From NCBI GenBank assembly GCA_002498725.1, contig DAIJ01000035.1, positions 1 to 45,075 on the forward strand: a stretch of DNA of 45,075 bases. The letters run 5' to 3'. Origin of the DNA: Euryarchaeota archaeon UBA23. Lineage in GTDB: Archaea; Thermoplasmatota; Poseidoniia; Poseidoniales; Thalassarchaeaceae. The translations under genes were made by a program, and so were the position numbers. The notes under the pieces are model-generated. The model was not told the origin of the DNA, made no database searches, and was given only the letters and a program-made list of their open reading frames with translations. This document shows, in pieces, positions 25,571-35,014 of the stretch; within the stretch, counting starts at the first letter, position 1, and the number at the start of each line of letters is the position of its first letter.

Positions 25571-27578
25571 CTGATGTTGAACTCCCTATTGTATTTCTGT
25601 TAAAGAAATATGCAACTCCAACGGCAGGAACTAAGAAAATAAGCACTCCTAAACCTGCAATAATCAATGAATTTTCACTCCCCATAGGTTCATTTGTTGC
25701 CATATCGTCCACAAGAATTACTCTCCTAGCATCTATTGGTGAGATATGATCTTCGTCGAGATATAGGCGTGCAAAGATAGTGGAATTCCCTGAATTTATA
25801 TGCGGTTGAAGTACTATACTCCAACTTCCCCAATCTCCATTTTCTGAATTATCATTCGCCTCAATCCATTCCGAACCTCCAACTCTTACCTCAACTCTTC
25901 CTTCAGAATCTGAAGGTAATCCAATTGCCTCCCCTGAAATTTCGCTTTGATTTCGTATTTCTTGTAATGTATCAATTTGCATAGTGACATTGAGTGTTCG
26001 ATCTATACTTCCAGCGGCTTCAACAAATGCAATTGGGTCAGCCTGACCAAAACCAAATTCATTGTCTGGTCGTGTCTCAACTATACTGCAGTCATTAAAT
26101 CCTGGGTCATCCAAAAGAACGAGTTCCCGTTCTATAGAATAGGCCGCTATGATATCTTTGAATTCTGTAGGTGTAATATCAGGGTTTGCTTGCACCATAA
26201 GTCCCGCAATTCCTGCCATTAACGGGGTTGCCATACTTGTTCCTGATTTACTTGTGTATCCGTCTGTTGTAGCGGCATCTGGAGCCATAATGCTTGAGCC
26301 TATAGTGGCAACATCCGGCTTGACTCGTAAGTCTGAGGTGTATCCTCTACTACTATATATTGCCAGACCAAGGTCCTTATCTAGGCTGGCTACAGTGACC
26401 GGTAACATCGCGTCACCAGGACTATCAATTGTATTACATCCAGCAAATGTTGCACCTCCGAATTCATTCCCTGCAGAAAGTGTAGTGATGATTCCTGCTT
26501 CAACAACAGCGTCCATTTGACGGCTCCAAGCAGAGTTTCCGTCATTATCTACATGTATTTCGAATTGCTGTTCTCCAAGTGACGAAGTCAATATGTCGAT
26601 TCCATATTTTTCTTTGTTATCAATTGCCCATTCTGCACCCTGCATTATGTCTTCAATATCTCCATCACAACAAGCAAGGATGTTAATCAGCCAAGCACCA
26701 GGGGCGGCTCCTACGTATTTTTCTCCAGTGGCTGGATCTGTTTGCCCTCCTCCGCTACCTGCTGCGATTCCTGCAACATGTGTTCCGTGGGTGCCAGAGT
26801 CATATGATTCAGAAGGATCCAATTCTTGATCTGTAAATACAGCATCAAAGAATGCAATGATTTTCGGATCACAGTCTGCAGGTACTGGTTGAGGGCTTGG
26901 GTCCAATGGGTCTGGTGGATCATTTACACAAGTGAATGGGTCATCATCCATGTCATTAAGTCCTTCATGATCGCCACGAACTCCAGTATCTAGTATCGCA
27001 ATTACTGCCCCCGTTCCATCTAGGCCTAGATCTTGCCAAACAGAATCTACCTCCATATTCGGAACCGCTTCATGCATATTTGGTTCTGCAAGTCCAAGAT
27101 CTTCAATCATCACAACTCCAGGTAAAGAAAGAATTTGGCTGGGATCTAGAATTGAATCGAAAGGTGCTGTAGCTGCTACTGTGTCTAGATAACTAAACCG
27201 GAAGGTAACTTCAACCCCTAGGTTCTCTAGAGCATCAATATCGGCTTCAGTCGGATGATGATCATAATCAATGAAAATTCTGGCAGCCCCTTGTGGTGCC
27301 TTTTTCCACCATTCCGTTTGCAAATCATTTGGTTGTTGAATCAACCATTCTAATCTATCGTCTATTGAGTTTCTATCCTTGTCTCTGCTCCATTCTAACC
27401 ACCACTGATCGTGAATTTCAGATTCCACAGAAGCAGTCCATTCTCCATTGAAATCTAACCCCCCTCTTTGGGAATTATCGATTGTAATTGAAGAAGAAAC
27501 TAATGGAGTAATTAGCATAATGAAAACAACAGAGACATAGATCCCTCTGGTCTTATTCATAATCCTGCGAACAGACAT
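25560..27578 (-). CDS. Membrane-anchored subtilisin-like protease (S8)
   Basis: This 672-residue exported S8 protease has a signal peptide (to about 31), then an inhibitor-I9-like prodomain near 95-160. The catalytic domain has Asp197 (AILDTGVRG), His264 (GTHGTHVAG), oxyanion Asn371 (SAGNEF) and Ser448 (SGTSMATP). A beta domain follows, then a transmembrane helix near 640-660 and an acidic tail. The active site therefore faces outside the cell. A Cys- and Pro-rich insertion between Asp and His (about 216-240) is notable. ATG 27578 is used; a TTG lies directly before it. It is followed by and overlaps the mocA-like gene. It probably digests external protein or matures surface proteins. Confidence 0.92.
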   Translation of the reverse strand: MSVRRIMNKTRGIYVSVVFIMLITPLVSSSITIDNSQRGGLDFNGEWTASVESEIHDQWWLEWSRDKDRNSIDDRLEWLIQQPNDLQTEWWKKAPQGAARIFIDYDHHPTEADIDALENLGVEVTFRFSYLDTVAATAPFDSILDPSQILSLPGVVMIEDLGLAEPNMHEAVPNMEVDSVWQDLGLDGTGAVIAILDTGVRGDHEGLNDMDDDPFTCVNDPPDPLDPSPQPVPADCDPKIIAFFDAVFTDQELDPSESYDSGTHGTHVAGIAAGSGGGQTDPATGEKYVGAAPGAWLINILACCDGDIEDIMQGAEWAIDNKEKYGIDILTSSLGEQQFEIHVDNDGNSAWSRQMDAVVEAGIITTLSAGNEFGGATFAGCNTIDSPGDAMLPVTVASLDKDLGLAIYSSRGYTSDLRVKPDVATIGSSIMAPDAATTDGYTSKSGTSMATPLMAGIAGLMVQANPDITPTEFKDIIAAYSIERELVLLDDPGFNDCSIVETRPDNEFGFGQADPIAFVEAAGSIDRTLNVTMQIDTLQEIRNQSEISGEAIGLPSDSEGRVEVRVGGSEWIEANDNSENGDWGSWSIVLQPHINSGNSTIFARLYLDEDHISPIDARRVILVDDMATNEPMGSENSLIIAGLGVLIFLVPAVGVAYFFNRNTIGSSTSDED

Positions 27579-27612
27579 CAATGTTTGAGGATTAGGACTA
27601 GGGTTTTTCTAT

Positions 27613-29616
27613 TTAGCCGGAGTTAGGAGGATCAGATTCTAATTCAGCATCAGTATATTCAGTTTGTAATATTTCACCGAAAAATCCCCCGTCTTCGTTG
27701 AAGTAACCTCTGTCCCGCAGTTGCACACCGGCGAAAATAAGTCCTAAAAGAAGCACGAGAACTAGTAGTGCTAAGATCCCAACAAGTAATCCCATCAAAG
27801 AACTACTAGAATCAGATTGGATAATTTTTTCTTCTCCCATTATGTGAATTCCAACTGCAAGATTGGTTGATGCTTGATCACCAGTAATTGCTCTGACAAG
27901 GATGACTTGATCGCCTTCTATCGTATTATTTGGTAAAAATCGTAGTCGATCCACTAGCAAGTTATGCGTGACTTCGAACTGCTCCTGGCCAACGTTAAAC
28001 TCGGCTAAATCCATCCAGTTATCTCTCATATCCCAAGTTCGCCATTGAACCCTTTGTACTCCTCCCTCCAAATTGAAACGAATTGATTCTCCTTGACCAA
28101 TGTGAACTCGATTATCTTCTCCATATTCGCTTTCCAATGTGATGTTCAAAGATAAGCTAAGGTCATAGAAATAGTTGGCAGCCTCATCCACAGCAGGTTG
28201 AGCGTTGACATGTCCGTGTCCGTAAACATTATTCTGTCTATTTTTGGGAATAAGGTCTTCAGCACAGGGCTCGTTAGCCAACATGTAATGACACTGCCGA
28301 TAGGTAGAAGTTTCTTGCATTATATTTCGAATATCAAATGGACTTAGATCAGGATTGGCTTGATACATTAGAACTGCAACTCCAGCCGCACCGGGGGTCG
28401 CCATACTTGTTCCTGAAAGTGCTACATAACCATCTCCAGTATTGGCATCAGGGGCATTAACACTGCTTCCAACAAATGCTAAATTTGGCTTTACTCTATT
28501 TTCCTCTGTGGGCCCTTGGCTTGAGTAAATTGCTATCGCAGTATCTTTGTCTAGTGATCCTACAGTAATAACATCCTCTGCGCTCCCTGGGGTGCCTATT
28601 GTTGCCGATCCTCCACTATTCCCAGCTGCAATGAATAGAGTCACTCCTGCTCTCATCATTTCATTCGCCATTCTGTTGACTGATTCTTCCTCTGATGAGG
28701 TCCATTCAATTGCTCCAGTTAGAGCCCCAAGGCTCATACTAGCTGCTCTTATGTTGAATTCATGTCTCTTCTCAACTGTCCATTCCATTCCAGCCATAAC
28801 TTGGGCGAAAGATCCACTTCCTTCGTCACTGAGAACTTTTACTCCGACTAAGTTTGCCTTAGGAGCCACACCTATGTGCTGATATGTCGGTGCACCAGTT
28901 CCAGCGGTAATTCCAGCACAGTGAGTCCCATGTCCATTGCCATCATATGGCTCTATTTCACTTCCATTAGTCATGCTCGGGTTATTCACAGCATCGTAAA
29001 AAGCTAAAATCTTTGGATCATTAGTACTATTATCATCATCAAGATCATCTAATGCGGTATGATTTCCATCGATACCGGTGTCAATAATCGCCATTGTTAT
29101 TCCAGCTCCAGTGTAACCTGTGTCTTGCCAGACTAGGTCTACTCCATGTGTAGGTACTACATCCTCCATCTGAACTCCCAATCTTCCATCTAATTCTACA
29201 AAGACTACACTAGGGATATCAATTAATTCGTGAATTCTATCTAATTCAACGGTGCCAGCAATAGAGTCAATCAGCCAGTATCTGAATTGAGTCTCGAATC
29301 CAACTTCCTTCTCTAACATCATTTGATCTGCTTCGTTAGGAGTGCGGTCAAAGTCTACAATCACCGATATCCTACCATCTGAATTAAGATATTCGTAATG
29401 GTTATTTTCTGCGGCTATCCATATAGCATCATGGATATAATCTCCATCTAAATCCATTCTAGTATTTTCCCACCACTCTACATTCTGTTCAGAATTTGTG
29501 ATATGTGGGTGTGGATCAGAAACGGTTGGTGCAGCAACTGCAAGTACTGGTACCAACATCATTCCAAGTATTGTAAATGCAATTAATCGCCCCCTAATTT
29601 CCCCAAACGAATGCAT
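27613..29616 (-). CDS. Membrane-anchored subtilisin-like protease (S8), paralogue
   Basis: This 667-residue exported S8 protease is built like its downstream neighbour. It has a signal peptide (to about 29), a prodomain near 84-145 and an Asp179 (AIIDTGIDG), His229 (GNGHGTHCAG), Asn333 (AAGNSGG), Ser404 (SGTSMATP) catalytic domain. A beta-rich region follows, then a transmembrane helix at about 612-640 and a short acidic tail. The two genes are tandem on the same strand, 34 bases apart, which suggests duplication. The prodomain motifs (DFDRTPNEAD here, DYDHHPTEAD in the neighbour) are clearly related. Confidence 0.93.
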   Translation of the reverse strand: MHSFGEIRGRLIAFTILGMMLVPVLAVAAPTVSDPHPHITNSEQNVEWWENTRMDLDGDYIHDAIWIAAENNHYEYLNSDGRISVIVDFDRTPNEADQMMLEKEVGFETQFRYWLIDSIAGTVELDRIHELIDIPSVVFVELDGRLGVQMEDVVPTHGVDLVWQDTGYTGAGITMAIIDTGIDGNHTALDDLDDDNSTNDPKILAFYDAVNNPSMTNGSEIEPYDGNGHGTHCAGITAGTGAPTYQHIGVAPKANLVGVKVLSDEGSGSFAQVMAGMEWTVEKRHEFNIRAASMSLGALTGAIEWTSSEEESVNRMANEMMRAGVTLFIAAGNSGGSATIGTPGSAEDVITVGSLDKDTAIAIYSSQGPTEENRVKPNLAFVGSSVNAPDANTGDGYVALSGTSMATPGAAGVAVLMYQANPDLSPFDIRNIMQETSTYRQCHYMLANEPCAEDLIPKNRQNNVYGHGHVNAQPAVDEAANYFYDLSLSLNITLESEYGEDNRVHIGQGESIRFNLEGGVQRVQWRTWDMRDNWMDLAEFNVGQEQFEVTHNLLVDRLRFLPNNTIEGDQVILVRAITGDQASTNLAVGIHIMGEEKIIQSDSSSSLMGLLVGILALLVLVLLLGLIFAGVQLRDRGYFNEDGGFFGEILQTEYTDAELESDPPNSG

Positions 29617-29673
29617 GTCTATCAGACCATCGACGCTTAGAAGTTATTTTGAAATAAGCGGTCACATGTTTTC

Positions 29674-29690
29674 TTAGCCCAAAGGGCTAA
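29674..29690. terminator. Perfect hairpin after acyl-CoA dehydrogenase
   Basis: TTAGCCC (29674-29680) pairs with GGGCTAA (29684-29690) around AAA. It starts one base past the stop codon of the minus-strand acyl-CoA dehydrogenase and precedes the subtilase start. In the transcribed sense GAAAAC follows, so a T-run is lacking. Confidence 0.4.
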
Positions 29691-29691
29691 T

Positions 29692-30840
29692 TTACAAATC
29701 ATTCACCATTTCTCGACCAATTATCATACGTTGAATTTGACTACTTCCTTCATAAATTTGTAGAACTTTAGCGGCGCGCATTAGCCTTGCAACAGGATAT
29801 TCCTCGGAATAACCGTATCCTCCAAAAATCTGGACAGCATCAGTAGTAACTTCCATACATGAATCTGCAGCGAATCTTTTAGCATGAGCGGCACTTTCAG
29901 TATTACGAATGCCAGAATCTGCTTCCCAAGCAGTTTTCCACGTAAGAAGTCGACTAGCCTCAATTTTAGTCTTCATATCAGCAAGCATGAATTGTATTGC
30001 CTGATGTTGATGCAATTTTTTACCAAATGTCATCCTTTCATCAGCATACTGTAATGCATATTCGTATGCAGCTCGAGAACATCCTACTGCTTGAGCAGCA
30101 ACATTTGGACGTGATAAATCAAAGGCCTTCATGGCATTGAACCATCCTTTTCCTTCAACACCACCTACTAGATTTTCTACAGGCACATGAACATCATCAA
30201 AAATTACGCCTCTAGTATCAGAAGCTCGCTGACCCATATTTTTCTCTTTTTTTCCAAGTTTTACTCCGTCCCAAGCACTTTCTACAATAAAAGCGCTCAT
30301 TCCTTTGTAACCTGCTGATTTTTCTGTATAGGCCAATACAAAAAACCAGTCGGCGTATCCTGCACCAGAAATCCACATCTTTTGTCCGTTGAGTATGTAA
30401 TGATCTCCATCTCTAACAGCTGTAGTCTCTATACCCGCAACATCACTCCCTGCAGCAGGTTCTGTGACGCAATAAGAAGCAATTTTCGGACTCTTTACTA
30501 AACGACCAAGATATTCTTGCTTTTGCTCTTCAGTACCTCCTGTTATTATTGGTCCAGCAGTTAATCCATTAGTATATGCGGCAGTACTAAATCCAGGGTC
30601 TCCCCAAGAAAACTCTTCTTGGACTAATACTTCATCAGAGATCCCAAGCCCCATTCCTCCGTATTCTGCAGGTATGTGTAGATTAGTTAGTCCTAGAGCG
30701 TGTGCTTCAGTAATTTCATTAATCGGAAACTCCCCAGTTTCTTCCCAATACTCTGATTTTGGGCGTATTGTATCTCTTGAAAACTCATGTGCAAGTCTCC
30801 TTAACATCTCTTGTTCTTCCGATAATCGGAATTCAGCCAT
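29692..30840 (-). CDS. Acyl-CoA dehydrogenase
   Basis: This FAD enzyme introduces the alpha-beta double bond into acyl-CoA thioesters in beta-oxidation or branched-chain amino-acid breakdown. Signatures are CVTEPAAGSDVAG near 125, KMWISGAGYADWFFV near 152, QLAD/FMLADMKTKIEASR near 285 and QIFGGYGYSEEYPVARLMRD-type block near 335. The catalytic glutamate in QIYEGSSQIQR is Glu364. Length (382) is standard. ATG 30840 is preferred over an upstream in-frame alternative at 30858. Chain-length specificity cannot be read. No ETF or thiolase genes lie in the window. Confidence 0.93.
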   Translation of the reverse strand: MAEFRLSEEQEMLRRLAHEFSRDTIRPKSEYWEETGEFPINEITEAHALGLTNLHIPAEYGGMGLGISDEVLVQEEFSWGDPGFSTAAYTNGLTAGPIITGGTEEQKQEYLGRLVKSPKIASYCVTEPAAGSDVAGIETTAVRDGDHYILNGQKMWISGAGYADWFFVLAYTEKSAGYKGMSAFIVESAWDGVKLGKKEKNMGQRASDTRGVIFDDVHVPVENLVGGVEGKGWFNAMKAFDLSRPNVAAQAVGCSRAAYEYALQYADERMTFGKKLHQHQAIQFMLADMKTKIEASRLLTWKTAWEADSGIRNTESAAHAKRFAADSCMEVTTDAVQIFGGYGYSEEYPVARLMRAAKVLQIYEGSSQIQRMIIGREMVNDL

Positions 30841-30901
30841 GATGCTCGCAAGGGCCACTCAGACTTAGCCATTCGCTTTTATCAGATCTTGAGGGTTCGA
30901 A

Positions 30902-31843
30902 TCAAGAGAAGTATAGAAATGACATGTAAGCAATATATCCTACAATCATTGTAGCACCAACTCTTGGTCCTATCTGTCTATCGTCTAGTAGCATTGCCGC
31001 GACCAATCCTGACGTTAGAACTACAACCCAAATGTCCCTGCCAGCGAAATCAGATGCTATTTCTATACCGCCTCCAACTACCGAGGATGCTCCAAGAACT
31101 CCAAGTATATTCATGACGTTTGAACCAAGTACATTTCCAACTGCGACTCCTCCTTGTTTACGGATGGCAGCAATTACAGTAACGGCCAATTCAGGTAGTG
31201 ATGTGCCTAGTGCAACAATGGAAAGGCCAACAACAGAGTCAGGTATACCATATGTGGTCGCTAATCCGGTCGCTCCTTCGAGCATTACAATGGCTCCTTG
31301 CCAAATCATGATACCGCCTGCTATAGTCGCAATTATTGCTATAACAATATTATCAGGTAGCCAATTTTCCTCAAGATCTTCATGGTCCTCTTTTCCTTTT
31401 GAATAATGATACGAGTATGCAAAATAACCAACAATAAGACCGATCATTCCCAAACCAGCAATAAATGGTATTTCTCCATAATAAACGAAGATAAATAGTA
31501 TGACGGTTGCTATAATTAATGCCATTGCATCACGTCTTAATCCGGCTCCAGCATCCCCCCCTGATCCAAGCATACAAGCAGTCCCTAGAACTAACATAAT
31601 ATTCGCAACATTTGACCCCATAACTCCGCCTATTGCAATTTCTGGTTTATTTTGAGTAATCGCTTCAATTGCAACTGCGAGTTCAGGTAATGAAGTACCA
31701 AGTGCGACTATTGTAAATCCAATTAGCAGAGGTGGAACTTGTATCCTATCTGCAATCCTAACAGCACCCTGTACGACACCTTCTGCCCCTCCTATCAATA
31801 ACAAGAATCCAATTATCACAAGGAGTGGGTCCGAATCAATCAT
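30902..31843 (-). CDS. CaCA-family calcium/sodium exchanger
   Basis: This 313-residue membrane antiporter has two inverted alpha-repeat halves. The first has IVALGTSLPELAVAI and GGVMGSNVANIMLVLG; the second has IVALGTSLPELAVTV and GNVLGSNVMNILGVLG. About ten helices are present, with a polar central loop near 140-170 (SKGKEDHEDLEENW). It probably exchanges Ca2+ (or K+-dependent Ca2+) for Na+, suiting a marine cell. ATG 31843 gives the cleanest N-terminus; a GTG at 31852 is possible. Confidence 0.92.
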   Translation of the reverse strand: MIDSDPLLVIIGFLLLIGGAEGVVQGAVRIADRIQVPPLLIGFTIVALGTSLPELAVAIEAITQNKPEIAIGGVMGSNVANIMLVLGTACMLGSGGDAGAGLRRDAMALIIATVILFIFVYYGEIPFIAGLGMIGLIVGYFAYSYHYSKGKEDHEDLEENWLPDNIVIAIIATIAGGIMIWQGAIVMLEGATGLATTYGIPDSVVGLSIVALGTSLPELAVTVIAAIRKQGGVAVGNVLGSNVMNILGVLGASSVVGGGIEIASDFAGRDIWVVVLTSGLVAAMLLDDRQIGPRVGATMIVGYIAYMSFLYFS

Positions 31844-31890
31844 ACAACTCACCGACTTGTTCCATGTTCATGATTATTGAGTACATCTAA

Positions 31891-34758
31891 TCAACCACAC
31901 ATTCTTCTTATATGCCTCAATACTAAATCCGAATTTGGTATGGTATGATCTTCCAATGTTGGAGAAAATGGTACAGGTGTATCTAGGGCACCAATCACCA
32001 CTGGTGCAGATTCTAAGTTCCAAAAAGCCTCTTCTTGTATTCTACTACTTACAGTGTGTCCAAATCCTCCCGTGTATTGTGCCTCTTGAAGTACAATTAG
32101 CCTACCTGTGCGACGTACTGAGTCTACACAGGTATTTGCGTCAAATGGTAATATAGTCCGCAAATCAACAATTTCTACTTCTATACCTCTCTTAGAAGCA
32201 TCTTCTGCTGCCTTAAGAGCAACATGAACCATGGCCCCCCAAGTCACTATGGTCAAATCTTTTCCTCCCCGGATTACTTTTGCTTTACCTATGCTATTTT
32301 CTCCTTTGTCTAGTCGTTTCATTACAGAATTGGTATCCACTAATTGATTAATCACCTCACCCCATCCAGTGTTACCTCCTCTTAGACCATATAGTCCAAT
32401 ATGTTCAAGGAAAATTACCGGATCATCTAGTGCGTGTGCTTCAATTAAAAGATCATATGCATCTTGAGGCGTACTAGGGAATACTATAATCAATCCAGGG
32501 TCATTTGAGAACCACGATTCTATCATATTTGCATGAAAAGGTCCACTACGTGTCTTAGCACCTAATGGAATTCTAATGGTCAGAGGTAATTCTGCCCCCC
32601 ACCTCCATCTCAATTGCGCTGCATTGTTAATAAGAGGGTTATGAGCAAGTGCAGCAAATCCTCCAAATTGAATCTCAGCAACCGGTCTCATTCCTCCCAA
32701 AGCTGCCCCAGTTGCTGAATGTATGATTATTGCTTCAGAAAGAGGCATATCTAGAAGTCTTTCTGAATGTCCTTTAGCCTTTAATGGTAGATTCATTCCA
32801 AATGCCCCGGCAATTTCCATATCTTCTCCCATAAAAAGAATAGATTCTCCATATTGATCTGCAAGTGTGACCATAGCATTTTGGATTGCTTTACTATACG
32901 TCCAAGAATTTGCTGCATCTGAAAATTCAATTCCACAAATCCCTGAAGAAAGTGGTGATTCAGGGCCAGAAAGACTTACTCCAAACCGATCATATTGTTC
33001 AGTATGTGTCTCCGCATCATGAAGGCTAGTGATGCCTTTTGTTACTGAATTTCCTTCTGGCCAAGGTGAAGATTCCATTTGTTTTCGAGCAGATTCGACT
33101 AACCTTTCTTCCTCTCTCTCAATTTCTTGGAGTTTTTTCTCACTTATTCCCATCTTTATCAAGGTCTCTCTATGAGTCGGCAAAGGATCTTTTTCTGACC
33201 AATATTTCAAAAGTTGCCGATCCACATATCCTGGAGGGTTTCCGCTACTGGCTCCAAGATAGAGGTCGTCATGATGGTGTGCATGTCCACAACCACGCAT
33301 TGTTTCGACGTGAATTAAGGTTGAACCACAATCGTCCATGGCATATTCTCTTGCCACTGAAACCGAAGCATGAAACTGGGCAGGGTCTGATCCATCAATT
33401 GTCCAAGAGGGTATACCCATTGAGTGGCCTTTATCTCCAAATGTCTCTGCACCCGACTGTCCTGTTGTAAATGTATCAAGTGCAATTTGATTATTTTGAA
33501 TCATAAAAGATATGGGCAAACCTCTTGCACCTGCTAAATTCATAGCTTCCCAAAATTCTCCACTACTGCTACATCCCTCGCCAACTGGCGCTAGATGAAA
33601 TCGTTTTATTCCTAGTTTCTGAGCTGCTAATGCGATTCCTGTTGTAGTTGCACTGGCGATTGGTAAAGGGGCGGTCGGGGGGAGGACTCTTTTTTCCCAA
33701 TTACCAACATGTAAATCTCTGCCTCCTGAGCCGATAATACCTCCATCCATGTAAGAACCAGATTTGCCCATTTGAGCATTGAAAATTTCTAGTGGAGTTT
33801 GTCCCATTGAAAGTGCTAAACCTACATCTCTGATCATAGGCGCGACAACATCTGCTAGATGTTTTTCATCCTCTTCCAAATCAATTGCTCTAGTTAATGC
33901 AGTAGCGCAGGAAACAATTCCTTCTTGCCAAGTGGAACGAAACCCCTTTCCTCCAAATAACTCTCCATCTGGCGTAGGGATGCCATTTGAAAAAAGGTCC
34001 TTTAGGTGTTCATCCAGAGTTCTGGTTCTTATCATCCATCTCTGCCATAACAAACGCTGTTCTATAGTCACAGCAGCGCTATACGCAATTCTTCTAAGAC
34101 ATAGTGATATGTCTCTTAGCATCCTTGTAATGCGTCTATCTATGTAAATTGATCCGGGGCGTCTTGGGATCACTTCATTTTTTATCAGATCCAAAAATTC
34201 TGGCTCAAACAACATTTCGTGCAATCGTGTTTTCATCTGTTCGCAATATTTCAAACTAAATTCATGAAATTGAGCCCCACTAAACTTAGATGGTGGACTT
34301 AATGAATCCCATACTTCGGCAGCTAATTGGATATATCCATCGTGCCTTTCTGCTACGAATCTAATAATTTCTTTTCTTGCATTTGACTCTGACAAACTGG
34401 AAGGGAAAATTAATTCATTTTTAGGTTGCCATTCTGAACCCCACAAAGGCGGCAGATCAGCCTGCACAACTGAATCAACATGTCTGTTTTCTTTGGTTTC
34501 AAACTTGTTTTTTTCCTTCTCATCCCTAAGTCGCACTTCTTCTTCAAGTGACTCCATAGTAGTCGACTCATCTCTTTCCCAAACAATTGCCTTTCTTTTC
34601 CGACCTCTGCCCGATTTAGATCTGCTAAGTGTGACTCTTATCCTTGAATTGCATGAGGTACATTTCCGGTCCAAACTCGTAGTATTCGTTCCTCTTGCTT
34701 TCCATGTTTGGTGTTTGTCGCATTCCGGGCATTTCCAAAGCCCCCTGCGCCTACTCAT
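31891..34758 (-). CDS. Fused 2-oxoacid dehydrogenase E1 (alpha+beta) with N-terminal zinc ribbon
   Basis: This 955-residue protein combines both halves of a thiamine-dependent 2-oxoacid dehydrogenase E1. The alpha-type half starts near 237 and has the ThDP/Mg motif GEGCSSSG (393-400) through QNNQ (421-424), plus the ETMRGCGHAHHHDD loop. The beta-type half starts near 620, with LFMGEDMEIAGAFGMN and AEIQFGGFAALAHNPLINNA. It decarboxylates pyruvate or branched-chain 2-oxoacids and hands the acyl group to E2; no E2 or E3 is nearby. Unusually, the N-terminus is a zinc ribbon with C10, C13, C33 and C36 (CX2C-X19-CX2C). A basic linker and about 135 helical residues of unknown function follow. ATG 34758 gives this start; a TTG at 34776 is less likely. 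Confidence 0.88.
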   Translation of the reverse strand: MSRRRGLWKCPECDKHQTWKARGTNTTSLDRKCTSCNSRIRVTLSRSKSGRGRKRKAIVWERDESTTMESLEEEVRLRDEKEKNKFETKENRHVDSVVQADLPPLWGSEWQPKNELIFPSSLSESNARKEIIRFVAERHDGYIQLAAEVWDSLSPPSKFSGAQFHEFSLKYCEQMKTRLHEMLFEPEFLDLIKNEVIPRRPGSIYIDRRITRMLRDISLCLRRIAYSAAVTIEQRLLWQRWMIRTRTLDEHLKDLFSNGIPTPDGELFGGKGFRSTWQEGIVSCATALTRAIDLEEDEKHLADVVAPMIRDVGLALSMGQTPLEIFNAQMGKSGSYMDGGIIGSGGRDLHVGNWEKRVLPPTAPLPIASATTTGIALAAQKLGIKRFHLAPVGEGCSSSGEFWEAMNLAGARGLPISFMIQNNQIALDTFTTGQSGAETFGDKGHSMGIPSWTIDGSDPAQFHASVSVAREYAMDDCGSTLIHVETMRGCGHAHHHDDLYLGASSGNPPGYVDRQLLKYWSEKDPLPTHRETLIKMGISEKKLQEIEREEERLVESARKQMESSPWPEGNSVTKGITSLHDAETHTEQYDRFGVSLSGPESPLSSGICGIEFSDAANSWTYSKAIQNAMVTLADQYGESILFMGEDMEIAGAFGMNLPLKAKGHSERLLDMPLSEAIIIHSATGAALGGMRPVAEIQFGGFAALAHNPLINNAAQLRWRWGAELPLTIRIPLGAKTRSGPFHANMIESWFSNDPGLIIVFPSTPQDAYDLLIEAHALDDPVIFLEHIGLYGLRGGNTGWGEVINQLVDTNSVMKRLDKGENSIGKAKVIRGGKDLTIVTWGAMVHVALKAAEDASKRGIEVEIVDLRTILPFDANTCVDSVRRTGRLIVLQEAQYTGGFGHTVSSRIQEEAFWNLESAPVVIGALDTPVPFSPTLEDHTIPNSDLVLRHIRRMCG

Positions 34759-34872
34759 GTTCTGCACGACACACAACTAGTACTACAAAGAATCGCACAT
34801 CGATTCAGTTTTCCACCACATTCAGTAAATAACACCGCCCTCTCATACAAAAAAATACTATTTTTTAGACTT

Positions 34873-34914
34873 GTTAACCACTATTATTAGTTATACTGGT
34901 AGAAGATTAACCAC
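34873..34914. repeat. 42-bp direct repeat, copy 1, upstream of E1
   Basis: This unit is bounded by TTAACCAC at 34874-34881 and 34907-34914, 33 bases apart, with ACTGGTAG at 34895-34902 between them. It aligns with copy 2 over 42 bases with eight differences (34 of 42 identical). An imperfect dyad CCACTAT...ATACTGG lies inside. Confidence 0.7.
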
Positions 34915-34965
34915 ATTTCAAGGAAAAATATAAGCGTTTTTATTAAATTTATACAAAATATCACA

Positions 34966-35007
34966 ATTAACCACTATTGATCGCTACACTGGTAGTAAAT
35001 TAACCAC
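34966..35007. repeat. 42-bp direct repeat, copy 2, upstream of E1
   Basis: TTAACCAC occurs at 34967-34974 and 35000-35007, again 33 bases apart, with ACTGGTAG at 34988-34995. It ends eight bases before the stop codon of the neighbouring MoeB gene. The identical spacing in both copies suggests a protein-binding array (operator) and not chance. Confidence 0.7.
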
Positions 35008-35014
35008 TATATGG

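Larger units (their letters stand above)
34759..35014. promoter_or_regulatory. AT-rich upstream region of the E1 gene (no gene seen)
   Basis: This 256-base gap holds no convincing ORF or RNA gene. It is AT-rich, contains a candidate TATA-like tract on the minus strand at about 34848-34866, and carries the two 42-base repeats listed separately. It is the probable promoter region of the E1 fusion gene. Confidence 0.45.

Noticed and set aside
34873..35007. CRISPR-like array
   Set aside because: Only two degenerate 42-base units with no uniform repeat-spacer alternation and no cas genes nearby.
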